Shown here in pieces: positions 16,708-23,381 of a DNA stretch of 23,381 bases. Source of the stretch: Rhodospirillaceae bacterium (GTDB lineage: Bacteria > Pseudomonadota > Alphaproteobacteria > MPNO01 > UBA2964); the NCBI GenBank assembly GCA_002712335.1, contig PATI01000052.1, forward strand, positions 4,257 through 27,637, in the 5' to 3' direction. How positions within the stretch are numbered: position 1 is the first letter of the stretch; each line of letters starts with the position of its first letter. The notes beneath the pieces are model-generated. The model made no database searches. It was not told where the DNA came from and was given only the letters and a program-made list of their open reading frames with translations. The translations under genes and the position numbers were made by a program.

Positions 16708-17400
16708 TTGTCTGAAGGCTCTCATATTTTAGTCATAGATGATGACACAAGATTACGTGATCTTCTTAAGCGTTATTTGAGTGAGAATGGTTTCGCAGTC
16801 TCTACAGCATCAAGCGCTGAGGAGGCTAGGATACTTTTAAAAAATCTTAATTTTGATATGATAATTTTAGATGTAATGATGCCGAAAGAAGATGGATTTT
16901 CTTTTGCCGACTGGATCAAATCTAGAAATGAAATTCCCATTCTGATGTTAACCGCTCGAGGTGAGGTGGAAGACCGTATACATGGTCTCAAACAAGGTGT
17001 TGACGATTATTTAGCAAAACCATTTGACCCTCAGGAACTATTACTGCGTATGAAAAATATTTTAAGAAGAGTAAACCTTATTTCAACTCGAGGTTTAAAT
17101 TCAGATTTGGAGATTAAGCTTGGCAGTTGTACCTATAAGGCAAATAGAAAAGAGCTTTGGGAAGGAGGAAAGCGCGTCCATCTCACCGAAATAGAAGCCA
17201 GCTTGCTTCATAGTCTAGGCGCTAAATTAGGACATCCGGTTAGTAGAGAGGCTCTAATGCAAGATACTGGGATTATTGGGGGTGTAAGGACTGTTGATGT
17301 GCAAATTACCAGATTAAGAAGAAAAATTGAACCGAATTCTCGAAGCCCGCGATATCTTCAAACTGTAAGAGGAAGGGGTTACGTACTGCGACCAGATTAA
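16708..17400 (+). CDS. OmpR-family response regulator
   Basis: This 230-residue regulator has a receiver domain (about 5-118) with acidic residues Asp11-13, phospho-acceptor Asp55 in IILDVMMP, Thr82 and Lys104 in LAKPFD. A winged-helix DNA-binding domain follows (about 128-228), ending in the OmpR/PhoB-type VDVQITRLRRKIEP...YLQTVRGRGYVL. It controls transcription after phosphorylation by the adjacent kinase. The start is TTG at 16708; the GGGGGAG ribosome binding site ends only 2 bases before it, but no other in-frame start precedes the conserved LVIDDD. The kinase gene begins 11 bases downstream. A TTAA-N7-TTAA site lies upstream at 16616-16630. The regulon is unknown. Confidence 0.93.
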   Translation: MSEGSHILVIDDDTRLRDLLKRYLSENGFAVSTASSAEEARILLKNLNFDMIILDVMMPKEDGFSFADWIKSRNEIPILMLTARGEVEDRIHGLKQGVDDYLAKPFDPQELLLRMKNILRRVNLISTRGLNSDLEIKLGSCTYKANRKELWEGGKRVHLTEIEASLLHSLGAKLGHPVSREALMQDTGIIGGVRTVDVQITRLRRKIEPNSRSPRYLQTVRGRGYVLRPD

Positions 17401-17411
17401 AGATTTTTAGG

Positions 17412-18725
17412 ATGATCAAAATAAAACATTTGTTACCCAGATCACTATTTGGGCGTTCGGTTATGATTATAGTGACACCATTAGTGCTGTTACAAGTCGT
17501 ATCCACATGGATTTTTTATGACCGGCACTGGAGTACTGTAACTAAACGCCTAGCTTCGGCGGTTGCAGGTGAAATAGCCAGCGTCATAGACCACAGGACA
17601 AATTTTCCGGGAAAAGAAAACCAAGCATGGTTATTTGGTTCTGCGAGGTCAAATTTAGGATTACGGATCAACATTGAAAAACTAGACATTCTTCCAACCG
17701 GTGAACATCCTAAAAATTCTACAACTTTAGACATATTTCTTGGAAAAGCACTCAGGGAACAAGTTCGAAAACCATTTATTATGGATACTTTTAGTCACAA
17801 ACGGGAAGTTGTAATCAAGGTTCAGTTACAAGATGGTGTAATGAATGTTGTCGTAGATAGGGAAAGATTATTCAGCTCCACAACATATATTTTCGTTATG
17901 TGGATGGTGGGTACTTCAATGCTGTTATTTGCAATCGCTACCATATTTATGCGGAACCAAGTAAGACCAATTCAAAGACTCGCTGCCGCTGTTGATAACT
18001 TTGGAAAGGGTAGAGAAGACTCAAATTTTAAACCAGAAGGCTCAACAGAAATTAGACAAGCTGCTGCTGCTTTTAATCTTATGCGCGAACGAATACAGCG
18101 CACTATTACCCAACGTACGGAAATGCTTGCTAGCATTTCGCATGACTTGAGAACACCCCTAACACGAATGAAACTTCAGTTGGCTATGATTGAGAACTCT
18201 GCCGAGATTGGTGACCTCCGCTCTGATGTGGAAGAAATGGAAACTATGGTGGAAGAATATTTAGCTTTTGCTAGAGGTGAGGTTGCAGAAAAGGTTCAAA
18301 ACATTAATTTATCGAGGATTCTTCAAGATGTAGTTAACAAAATGCAGTCAACATCCGTAAGTATTAATATTAATACAAAAACAATTCATTATGTTCCATT
18401 GAAACCCAATAGTTTCAAACGAGCTATAACGAATATCATAAATAATGCATCAAATTACTGGAAACAGATTGATATCATTGTAAGAAAGTTACCTGCCACA
18501 ATTATTATCCAAATAGACGATGACGGACCTGGTATACCGTTGAAGGATAGAGAAGATGTTTTTAAACCCTTCTATAGATTAGATGTTGCGCGCAATCCCG
18601 ATACAGGGGGTAGCGGCCTTGGGCTTACCATAGCAAGAGATGTCGCGCGTGCTCATGGCGGGGATATTTTTATAGAAGACTCGCCTAAAGGAGGCGCTAG
18701 AATTAATATGCGTCTTCCCCTTTGA
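17412..18725 (+). CDS. EnvZ-like membrane sensor histidine kinase
   Basis: This 437-residue inner-membrane kinase has a first transmembrane helix at about 13-34, a periplasmic sensor of about 120 residues, a second helix at about 158-180, and a HAMP domain at about 181-235. The dimerisation domain has phospho-His244 in SISHDLRTPLTRMK, and the ATPase domain has N-box NIINNASNY (341-349), G1 DDDGPGIP (369-376) and G2 GGSGLGL (399-405). LPRSLFGRSVMIIVTPLVLLQ at the N-terminus and the H-box resemble the EnvZ/osmosensor kinases of alphaproteobacteria. It phosphorylates the response regulator encoded 11 bases upstream. The stimulus cannot be read from the sequence. The gene ends facing the TetR gene. 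Confidence 0.92.
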   Translation: MIKIKHLLPRSLFGRSVMIIVTPLVLLQVVSTWIFYDRHWSTVTKRLASAVAGEIASVIDHRTNFPGKENQAWLFGSARSNLGLRINIEKLDILPTGEHPKNSTTLDIFLGKALREQVRKPFIMDTFSHKREVVIKVQLQDGVMNVVVDRERLFSSTTYIFVMWMVGTSMLLFAIATIFMRNQVRPIQRLAAAVDNFGKGREDSNFKPEGSTEIRQAAAAFNLMRERIQRTITQRTEMLASISHDLRTPLTRMKLQLAMIENSAEIGDLRSDVEEMETMVEEYLAFARGEVAEKVQNINLSRILQDVVNKMQSTSVSININTKTIHYVPLKPNSFKRAITNIINNASNYWKQIDIIVRKLPATIIIQIDDDGPGIPLKDREDVFKPFYRLDVARNPDTGGSGLGLTIARDVARAHGGDIFIEDSPKGGARINMRLPL

Positions 18726-18835
18726 TCTCAGAGTTAGAGCCCCGAAATAAAAACCACTATCGATAGAGAAACAATTCGTCATTCTCAAAATCTTAGTTTT
18801 ATTGACAGAGATTTCTTTCAATATACCAAATTTTC

Positions 18836-19429
18836 TCAGCGTTTTTCAATTATTGGTATGGGTAGAACAGATGCTATGTTGACCGCCTGTTTCAGACGAC
18901 GATCAAGAAAAGCCATAGTTTTTGCTAGGTCTGGTGAATTATCATAAATCCAAATATTAAAGGTCATTAAATAAATTACTGTTATTCCCTTAATTCTCAT
19001 CATTCCAACTAAACCAGAAGAATCTATTCCTGATTTCTCGAGGGTTTGAGCCATAGAATCAAAAAGTTTTGGAGCTAAAAAAAGATTAGCTAAAGGGTCA
19101 AATTTGGTATCTTTTACTATTGAAATGATCGCCTGCTTGTCTTGTTCTAGAATATCAAAACGTTTTAGAATGTTATCAATAAGGCGATCATGTACCGGTT
19201 CGTTAGAGGAATAAGGTTCATCACTGCTAATGATCAAATCCGTACTTCTTTCTAAAAGAGCACCTACAATCGCAATTTTTGAAGGAAAATACTTGTAGAT
19301 CTCTGCCACCGAAATATCCGCTTCTTCTGCTATCTTTCGCAGAGAAACTCTTTTCCATCGTACCTCTGAAGCACATTTAAGCGCGGCCTTGATAATTCCG
19401 CTTTTAATATCAGCAGGGTCTTCAACCAT
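18836..19429 (-). CDS. TetR-fold regulator with COQ9-like C-terminus
   Basis: This 197-residue protein has an N-terminal TetR helix-turn-helix (about 28-50: VSLRKIAEEADISVAEIYKYFPSK). The C-terminal end WIYDNSPDLAKTMAFLDRRL resembles the W..D.S....TxAFLDRR pattern of the COQ9/'rpsU-divergent' proteins, which share the TetR fold but bind lipids in ubiquinone synthesis. The intact helix-turn-helix with a recognition helix of normal spacing favours a DNA-binding regulator. The ligand is unknown. Its promoter lies in the 140-base gap shared with the divergent second rpoH, so it might act on itself or on that gene. Convergent with the kinase gene. Confidence 0.75.
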   Translation of the reverse strand: MVEDPADIKSGIIKAALKCASEVRWKRVSLRKIAEEADISVAEIYKYFPSKIAIVGALLERSTDLIISSDEPYSSNEPVHDRLIDNILKRFDILEQDKQAIISIVKDTKFDPLANLFLAPKLFDSMAQTLEKSGIDSSGLVGMMRIKGITVIYLMTFNIWIYDNSPDLAKTMAFLDRRLKQAVNIASVLPIPIIEKR

Positions 19430-19569
19430 TTATTCTTAGAATCCTATATAATTAATTTATTATTCAGTCTCTTTTTAATAAAAACCTTTGATAACTTGAA
19501 ACAGAAGCCATTGAAACAAATTTCTAGCTATGACAACTTATCCTTATCATTAGGTAAAAAATTTTAATT

Positions 19570-20448
19570 ATGTCGCATGCAGTTTTGAAATCTATAATGC
19601 AAATTATCCTGCGCCAACCGCGTTTGAGTCTCAAACGTGAGCAAGAATTATTGAGGAAATTCAAGCAAGGTGACAACAGCGCAGTGAATGAATTAGTTTC
19701 AAGCCATTTGAGATTTGTTTTGCATATTGCCAGTCGCTATAAAAACTATGGACATCCACTTTCAGAACTAGTGCAGGAGGGGACCATAGGATTTATTGAA
19801 GCCGTCAAAAGATTTAACCCGGAGAAAAAAACACGATTATCGACATACGCGATGTGGTGGATTCGGGCGTCTATCCAAGATTATGTCATTCGCTCTAGAT
19901 CTTTAGTAAAAATCGGTACAACCGCAGCACAAAAATCTTTGTTTTTCAGCATCCGTCGACTCAAAGCGGATTGGCACTGGGAAGATACTCTACCGGAGGA
20001 TTTAGCCCGAAACTTAGCGAATCGCTTTAACACTTCGGTTTCTGATGTATTAAACTTTGCTAGAAGAATTGGTAAAACGGATAAATCTCTAAACGTAGCC
20101 ATAAAGCATGATTCCACAACCCATTTACTCGAACAAATTGCCGATAACAGGCCAGACCCTGAATATACTTTAATGAAGAAAAAAGATGGGCACATTTGGA
20201 AAAACCGGTTATCCAAAGCGTTGTCCACTTTACCACCTCGGGAAACATTTATCATCAAGCAAAGATTTTTTTCTGATATTGCACCCACAAGAGCAGATCT
20301 GGGGAAAAAATTGGGTCTCTCGAAAGAAAGAGTAAGACAGCTTGAAATAAGAGCTTTAGCGAAGTTAAAGGAAAAATTAAAACCCTTAACAGAAAATGGA
20401 GAATTTATAGAAATAACGCACCGTGTGAACCTAAAAAGTTTTATCTAA
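19570..20448 (+). CDS. RpoH-family sigma factor, second copy
   Basis: This 292-residue sigma-70 family protein is close in plan to the rpoH product at 9321: region 2 RLSTYAMWWIRASIQDYVI, the SLVKIGTTAAQ stretch, an RpoH box of the form QKSLFFSIRR (121-130, where the usual is KLFFNLR), and region 4.2 LGLSKERVRQLEIRALAKLK. It lacks most of the N-terminal segment seen in the first copy and carries about 20 extra C-terminal residues. Multiple RpoH paralogues (RpoH1/RpoH2) with partly separate stress regulons are common in alphaproteobacteria, so this is probably the RpoH2-type copy; that label is inference. CTTGAAA occurs at 19495-19501, but I find no matching -10. It ends 2 bases from the convergent proC. 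Confidence 0.88.
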   Translation: MSHAVLKSIMQIILRQPRLSLKREQELLRKFKQGDNSAVNELVSSHLRFVLHIASRYKNYGHPLSELVQEGTIGFIEAVKRFNPEKKTRLSTYAMWWIRASIQDYVIRSRSLVKIGTTAAQKSLFFSIRRLKADWHWEDTLPEDLARNLANRFNTSVSDVLNFARRIGKTDKSLNVAIKHDSTTHLLEQIADNRPDPEYTLMKKKDGHIWKNRLSKALSTLPPRETFIIKQRFFSDIAPTRADLGKKLGLSKERVRQLEIRALAKLKEKLKPLTENGEFIEITHRVNLKSFI

Positions 20449-20450
20449 AT

Positions 20451-21266
20451 TTATTCAGCTAACTCGCGTGAACGATTCTCAGCGGCAATTACAGCGGCAT
20501 TTACAAGTTTTTCTAACCCACCGGAACCCATAAGGACCTCAAGAGCTGCCTCCGTTGTTCCTCCCGGACTGGTAACATTTTTTCTGAGCATTTCAGGACT
20601 TTCACTAGTCTTTCTTGCCATCTCACTACTGCCCGATGCCGTAACAATTGCTAACTGCCTAGCCAAATCGGGGTTTAAACCCAATTCTATTGCAGATTTT
20701 TCTAAACATTCAATTAACAAAAAAATATAAGCCGGACCGCTACCTGATATTGCAGTAACACAATCCATTAAGCTTTCTTTTTTTATCCAGCCTACTTCTC
20801 CTACAGCTTCCAGCATTTTAGTTGCATTCACCTTTTGTTCGTTGCTCACATTGGAATTTTTATAGGCAACCGTCATGCCCCGCCCTACAGCAGCTGGCAA
20901 GTTTGGCATACTTCTAATAATAGAAGCATTTTCTGTTAAAAGAGATTCTAGGTATTTTGTTGACTTACCGGCAGCAATTGACAAAAAAACTGTCTGCGAT
21001 CTCACAAACCGAAGATATAATGGAACAATATCATCCATTACTTGGGGTTTTACTGCAAAAACGATAATTTCTGGATGGAAATCAGGGTCTATGGAATCAA
21101 CCGACTTAACGAAATTTATATTGAACCGATTCTGAAGATTATTATCCGCAAGTGGCTCCACTACCCAAACGTTATCTTCAAATAAACCATCTTTTAACCA
21201 TCCCGCCAATAAGGCCTGACCCATTTTACCACAGCCGACGAGAAGTAACTTTTGATCCACAACCAT
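20451..21266 (-). CDS. proC: Pyrroline-5-carboxylate reductase
   Basis: This 271-residue cytoplasmic enzyme reduces pyrroline-5-carboxylate to proline with NAD(P)H, the last step of proline synthesis. The N-terminal Rossmann motif is LLLVGCGKMGQALLAGW (7-23). RSMPNLPAAVGRGMT, AISGSGPAYIFLLIE and the C-terminal signature SPGGTTEAALEVL are family-specific. Length is normal. It lies 66 bases downstream of the YbjN gene on the same strand; ybjN-proC adjacency recurs in alphaproteobacteria. Confidence 0.96.
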   Translation of the reverse strand: MVVDQKLLLVGCGKMGQALLAGWLKDGLFEDNVWVVEPLADNNLQNRFNINFVKSVDSIDPDFHPEIIVFAVKPQVMDDIVPLYLRFVRSQTVFLSIAAGKSTKYLESLLTENASIIRSMPNLPAAVGRGMTVAYKNSNVSNEQKVNATKMLEAVGEVGWIKKESLMDCVTAISGSGPAYIFLLIECLEKSAIELGLNPDLARQLAIVTASGSSEMARKTSESPEMLRKNVTSPGGTTEAALEVLMGSGGLEKLVNAAVIAAENRSRELAE

Positions 21267-21332
21267 TTTTTGCCCTATTTAGGGAAAATCAAAGGTTTTC
21301 CCGTCAAAAATTTAAGAAACCAGCTGCCAGCA

Positions 21333-21839
21333 TTACGCCTCGCCAATTGTATCGATCATAGCGGCATTAAAAGCCTCTTCTGGAGTTTTACCACCCCAGA
21401 CCACATAGTTATACGCTGGGTAAAACCGTTCACTCTCCAAAAGCGCTATTTCTACCATATCCTCCACCTGCTCGACACTAGGGCCCGATACGCCTCTTAA
21501 AAGCATTGCATGTCGAAATACAGGTAAACCACGTTCGGCCCATAAGTCGAAATGGCCAACCGCCAATTGTTCATTAACCCTTGCCATTAAGTCATTGAAT
21601 GCAGTTCGGCGATAATCTGGTACCGTCAACTCAAAAGCACACGCAAAGTGCATAGCATTGATTTCATCAAGCCACGAGAAGAATAGTTTATAATCTGTCC
21701 AACGGCCCGATAATTCTGCTGCTATCTCATAATCAGCGGGCCTTTCAAAGGTCCACCCCTGCGCTCCTGCAATTTGTTCAATAAGATCTATCGGATTTGA
21801 GGAGGAATGGTTCGTTTCTTTAACTGCCGTCACCACCAT
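21333..21839 (-). CDS. YbjN domain-containing protein
   Basis: This 168-residue protein matches the YbjN/DUF1790 type: WTFERPADYEIAAELSGRWTDYKLFFSWLDE, then FELTVPDYRRTAFNDLMARVNEQLAVGHFDLW and a helical C-terminus. YbjN proteins resemble type III secretion chaperones in fold and have been linked to stress and motility phenotypes in E. coli; the molecular role is not settled. A strong AGGAGG ribosome binding site (minus strand, about 21846-21853) fixes the start. It is probably transcribed with proC. Confidence 0.85.
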   Translation of the reverse strand: MVVTAVKETNHSSSNPIDLIEQIAGAQGWTFERPADYEIAAELSGRWTDYKLFFSWLDEINAMHFACAFELTVPDYRRTAFNDLMARVNEQLAVGHFDLWAERGLPVFRHAMLLRGVSGPSVEQVEDMVEIALLESERFYPAYNYVVWGGKTPEEAFNAAMIDTIGEA

Positions 21840-21890
21840 TTTTTACCCCTCCTAATTCACAAGTAAACTCTCAGTACCTATATCATGAGA

Positions 21891-21938
21891 ATATCTTGTG
21901 CCAAATGAATTATTAAATACAAGATATAGGGTGCCAAA
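21891..21938. repeat. Inverted and direct repeat upstream of the YbjN gene
   Basis: ATATCTTGT (21891-21899) and ACAAGATAT (21919-21927) form a perfect 9-base inverted repeat with a 19-base loop. GTGCCAAA recurs at 21898-21905 and 21931-21938, 33 bases apart, about three helical turns. It lies 52 to 99 bases before the YbjN start and downstream of the ubiK-like gene. It could be an operator or a weak RNA hairpin; neither is established. Confidence 0.3.
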
Positions 21939-22012
21939 AGCTTAGTCGAGGTGCAATAGATGTTTTGAATATAATCTATATTTCCTGTGGAAAACTATAA
22001 TAAAAGACTAAT

Positions 22013-22315
22013 TTACGTTTTTTTTGAATTTGTCTTTTTTCTGCGAGGGGTTTTTTTTGTGATCCTCCTAGAATTCTTAGAAGGTTCCAAATCTTTAACT
22101 CTTTTCAGAATTTCCTCATTTTCTTTACGTGTACGGGCTGCCATCTCTTTTACAGCCTCAAACTCGTCGCGGGTAACAAGATCAAATTTATTTAGCAGCC
22201 TTTCCACTTGCTGCCGTACCAGAACTTCAACTTCGCGTCTTATTCCTTCAAGAGTTCCAATGGCACCGCCAGCAATTTTCGCTGCGTCATCGAAAAAACG
22301 ATTTCGTGTTTGCAT
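22013..22315 (-). CDS. UbiK/BMFP-family accessory protein
   Basis: This 100-residue protein has an amphipathic N-terminal helix (FFDDAAKIAGGAIGTLEGIRREVEVLVRQQVERLL) and a C-terminal coiled coil (TRDEFEAVKEMAARTRKENEEILKRVKDLE), the pattern of the BMFP/YqiC family, plus a very basic tail rich in Lys and Arg (from about 79). UbiK assists the aerobic ubiquinone-synthesis complex in E. coli and binds membranes; BMFP relatives form trimers. The basic tail is longer than usual and may bind membrane or nucleic acid. The start ATG at 22315 is the first in frame. It is divergent from the folate gene. Confidence 0.85.
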   Translation of the reverse strand: MQTRNRFFDDAAKIAGGAIGTLEGIRREVEVLVRQQVERLLNKFDLVTRDEFEAVKEMAARTRKENEEILKRVKDLEPSKNSRRITKKTPRRKKTNSKKT

Positions 22316-22502
22316 AGTTCAAATCCGTTTAAAAAAATTAGCACTGTTATTTTACTAGAGCTACAAATTCTCTATGATAATATGGATATTTTTGACCGTT
22401 TAAACAACACTGATTTATAAGAACTGTACAAAATACTCGGCTCGTGTTTAATCCCATACAAAAAATCGTTTATTAACCAATTTTTAGATAGAGCAGAAAA
22501 AT

Positions 22503-23381
22503 ATGGTAAAGCCTAAAACTAAATCAGATATCGAAATTGCACGTAATGCAAATATGCGACCTGTAGTTGAAATAGCTAAAGAGCGCTTCGGAATAAATGA
22601 AAAATATCTTGACCCTCATGGACATTATAAAGCGAAAATATCTCTCGACCATATTGCCGGCCTTCCAGATCGCTCTAAGGCTAAACTGATCCTGGTGACC
22701 GCAATGACTCCTACCGCAGCAGGAGAGGGTAAGACTACTACTACAGTCGGTTTAGGGGATGCCCTAAATAGGATTGGGAAAAATGCATCGATTTGTCTTC
22801 GAGAACCTTCACTCGGCCCCTGTTTTGGAATGAAAGGCGGAGCTGCCGGTGGTGGCTATGCTCAGGTAGTACCGATGGAAGAAATCAATTTACATTTTAC
22901 CGGTGACTTTCATGCCATTGGTGCCGCAAATAATCTGCTCTCAGCATTAATTGATAACCACATTTACTGGGGTCATGAACCCGCTTTGGATCCTCGACGG
23001 GTAACGTGGCGACGAGTTGTCGATATGAATGATAGGGCGCTCAGGTCAATCGTAACATCACTTGGTGGAGTAGCTAATGGATTTCCGAAGGAAGCGGGAT
23101 TTGACATAACTGTCGCATCTGAGGTTATGGCAATATTTTGCTTAGCCCAAAGCACGGAGGACCTTAACAATAGACTAGCTAATATTGTAGTTGGTCAAAC
23201 CCGCGAACGTAAGCCCGTATATGCTCGAGACTTAAAAGCCGATGGACCGATGACCGCTCTTTTAAAGGATGCCATTAAGCCTAATTTGGTTCAAACTTTA
23301 GAAAATAATCCTGCCTTTGTCCACGGTGGACCATTCGCCAACATAGCACATGGCTGCAATTCTGTTATCGCAACGAAAACA
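22503..23381 (+). CDS. fhs: Formate-tetrahydrofolate ligase, 3' partial
   Basis: The first 293 codons are present and the frame is open to the window end; the family is about 555 residues, so slightly more than half is visible. The ATP-binding loop [10 protein letters not shown] (69-78), [20 protein letters not shown] (101-120) and [20 protein letters not shown] are diagnostic. The enzyme makes 10-formyl-tetrahydrofolate from formate, ATP and tetrahydrofolate, supplying purine and initiator-tRNA formylation or running formate assimilation and oxidation. The start is the ATG at 22503 ([13 protein letters not shown]), with only a weak ribosome binding site. Confidence 0.96.
   Translation, partial: MVKPKTKSDIEIARNANMRPVVEIAKERFGINEKYLDPHGHYKAKISLDHIAGLPDRSKAKLILVTAMTPTAAGEGKTTTTVGLGDALNRIGKNASICLREPSLGPCFGMKGGAAGGGYAQVVPMEEINLHFTGDFHAIGAANNLLSALIDNHIYWGHEPALDPRRVTWRRVVDMNDRALRSIVTSLGGVANGFPKEAGFDITVASEVMAIFCLAQSTEDLNNRLANIVVGQTRERKPVYARDLKADGPMTALLKDAIKPNLVQTLENNPAFVHGGPFANIAHGCNSVIATKT

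Noticed and set aside
18757..18766. Palindrome CTATCGATAG between the kinase and TetR genes
   Set aside because: It is short, lies between convergent 3' ends and has no T-tract or neighbouring half-sites.
21987..22358. A 123-codon plus-strand frame over the ubiK-like gene
   Set aside because: The opposite strand encodes a recognisable BMFP/UbiK protein; this frame is rich in Ser/Phe as expected of its antisense.
22325..22406. Two CCGTTTAAA copies upstream of fhs
   Set aside because: They are only nine bases long, AT-rich and about 70 bases apart, so chance is a sufficient explanation.
1..23381. tRNA/rRNA genes, CRISPR arrays, insertion sequences, toxin-antitoxin or phage genes
   Set aside because: I looked through the intergenic stretches and predicted proteins on both strands and found no cloverleaf, regular repeat-spacer array, transposase or terminal inverted repeat pair.

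Overview
The window reads as an AT-rich segment of an alphaproteobacterial chromosome, most likely a marine Rhodospirillales-like lineage. This is inferred from gene content and order, not from a database search. The pointers are two RpoH-type sigma factors, the serC/serA and hisZ/purA block, a small membrane protein facing rluD with rpoH just downstream, an UbiK-type small protein, and a COQ9-flavoured TetR protein. I see no rRNA, tRNA, insertion sequence, CRISPR array or phage gene.

Region 1 (1-6961) looks accessory. It holds the 3' part of a flavin dehydrogenase, an orphan MlaF-like ABC ATPase whose H-loop histidine is replaced by serine, a bile-acid/sodium-symporter-family (BASS) permease downstream of an amidase, and a two-gene arsenate detoxification unit. 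That unit is an ArsJ-associated GAPDH plus the ArsJ efflux transporter. It would convert arsenate to 1-arseno-3-phosphoglycerate and export it. No arsR lies nearby, but a perfect 16-bp palindrome overlaps the probable promoter.

Region 2 (7193-13652) holds a bactofilin, a one-helix membrane protein divergent from the pseudouridine synthase RluD, the heat-shock sigma factor RpoH with a sigma-32-like sequence in front of it, purA, hisZ, and a carbonic-anhydrase-like gene. That last gene has lost two of the three zinc ligands and the arginine of the Asp-Arg dyad. It sits in opposite orientation between serA and hisZ.

Region 3 (13649-18725) holds the serine operon serC-serA, preceded by a leader that folds on paper into a three-way junction (a candidate serC-motif RNA), then a divergent OmpR/EnvZ-type two-component system.

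Region 4 (18836-23381) holds a TetR/COQ9-like regulator, a second RpoH paralogue, proC, a YbjN-domain protein, an UbiK-type small protein, and the 5' half of formate-tetrahydrofolate ligase, which runs off the window.

The most distinctive items are the zinc-ligand-less carbonic anhydrase homologue, the GAPDH-ArsJ pair with its palindromic promoter, the structured serC leader, the sigma-32-like box before rpoH, and the H-loop-deficient ABC ATPase. I see no clearly new multi-gene system. The best lead for something undescribed is the carbonic-anhydrase-like protein and the odd intergenic region beside it.
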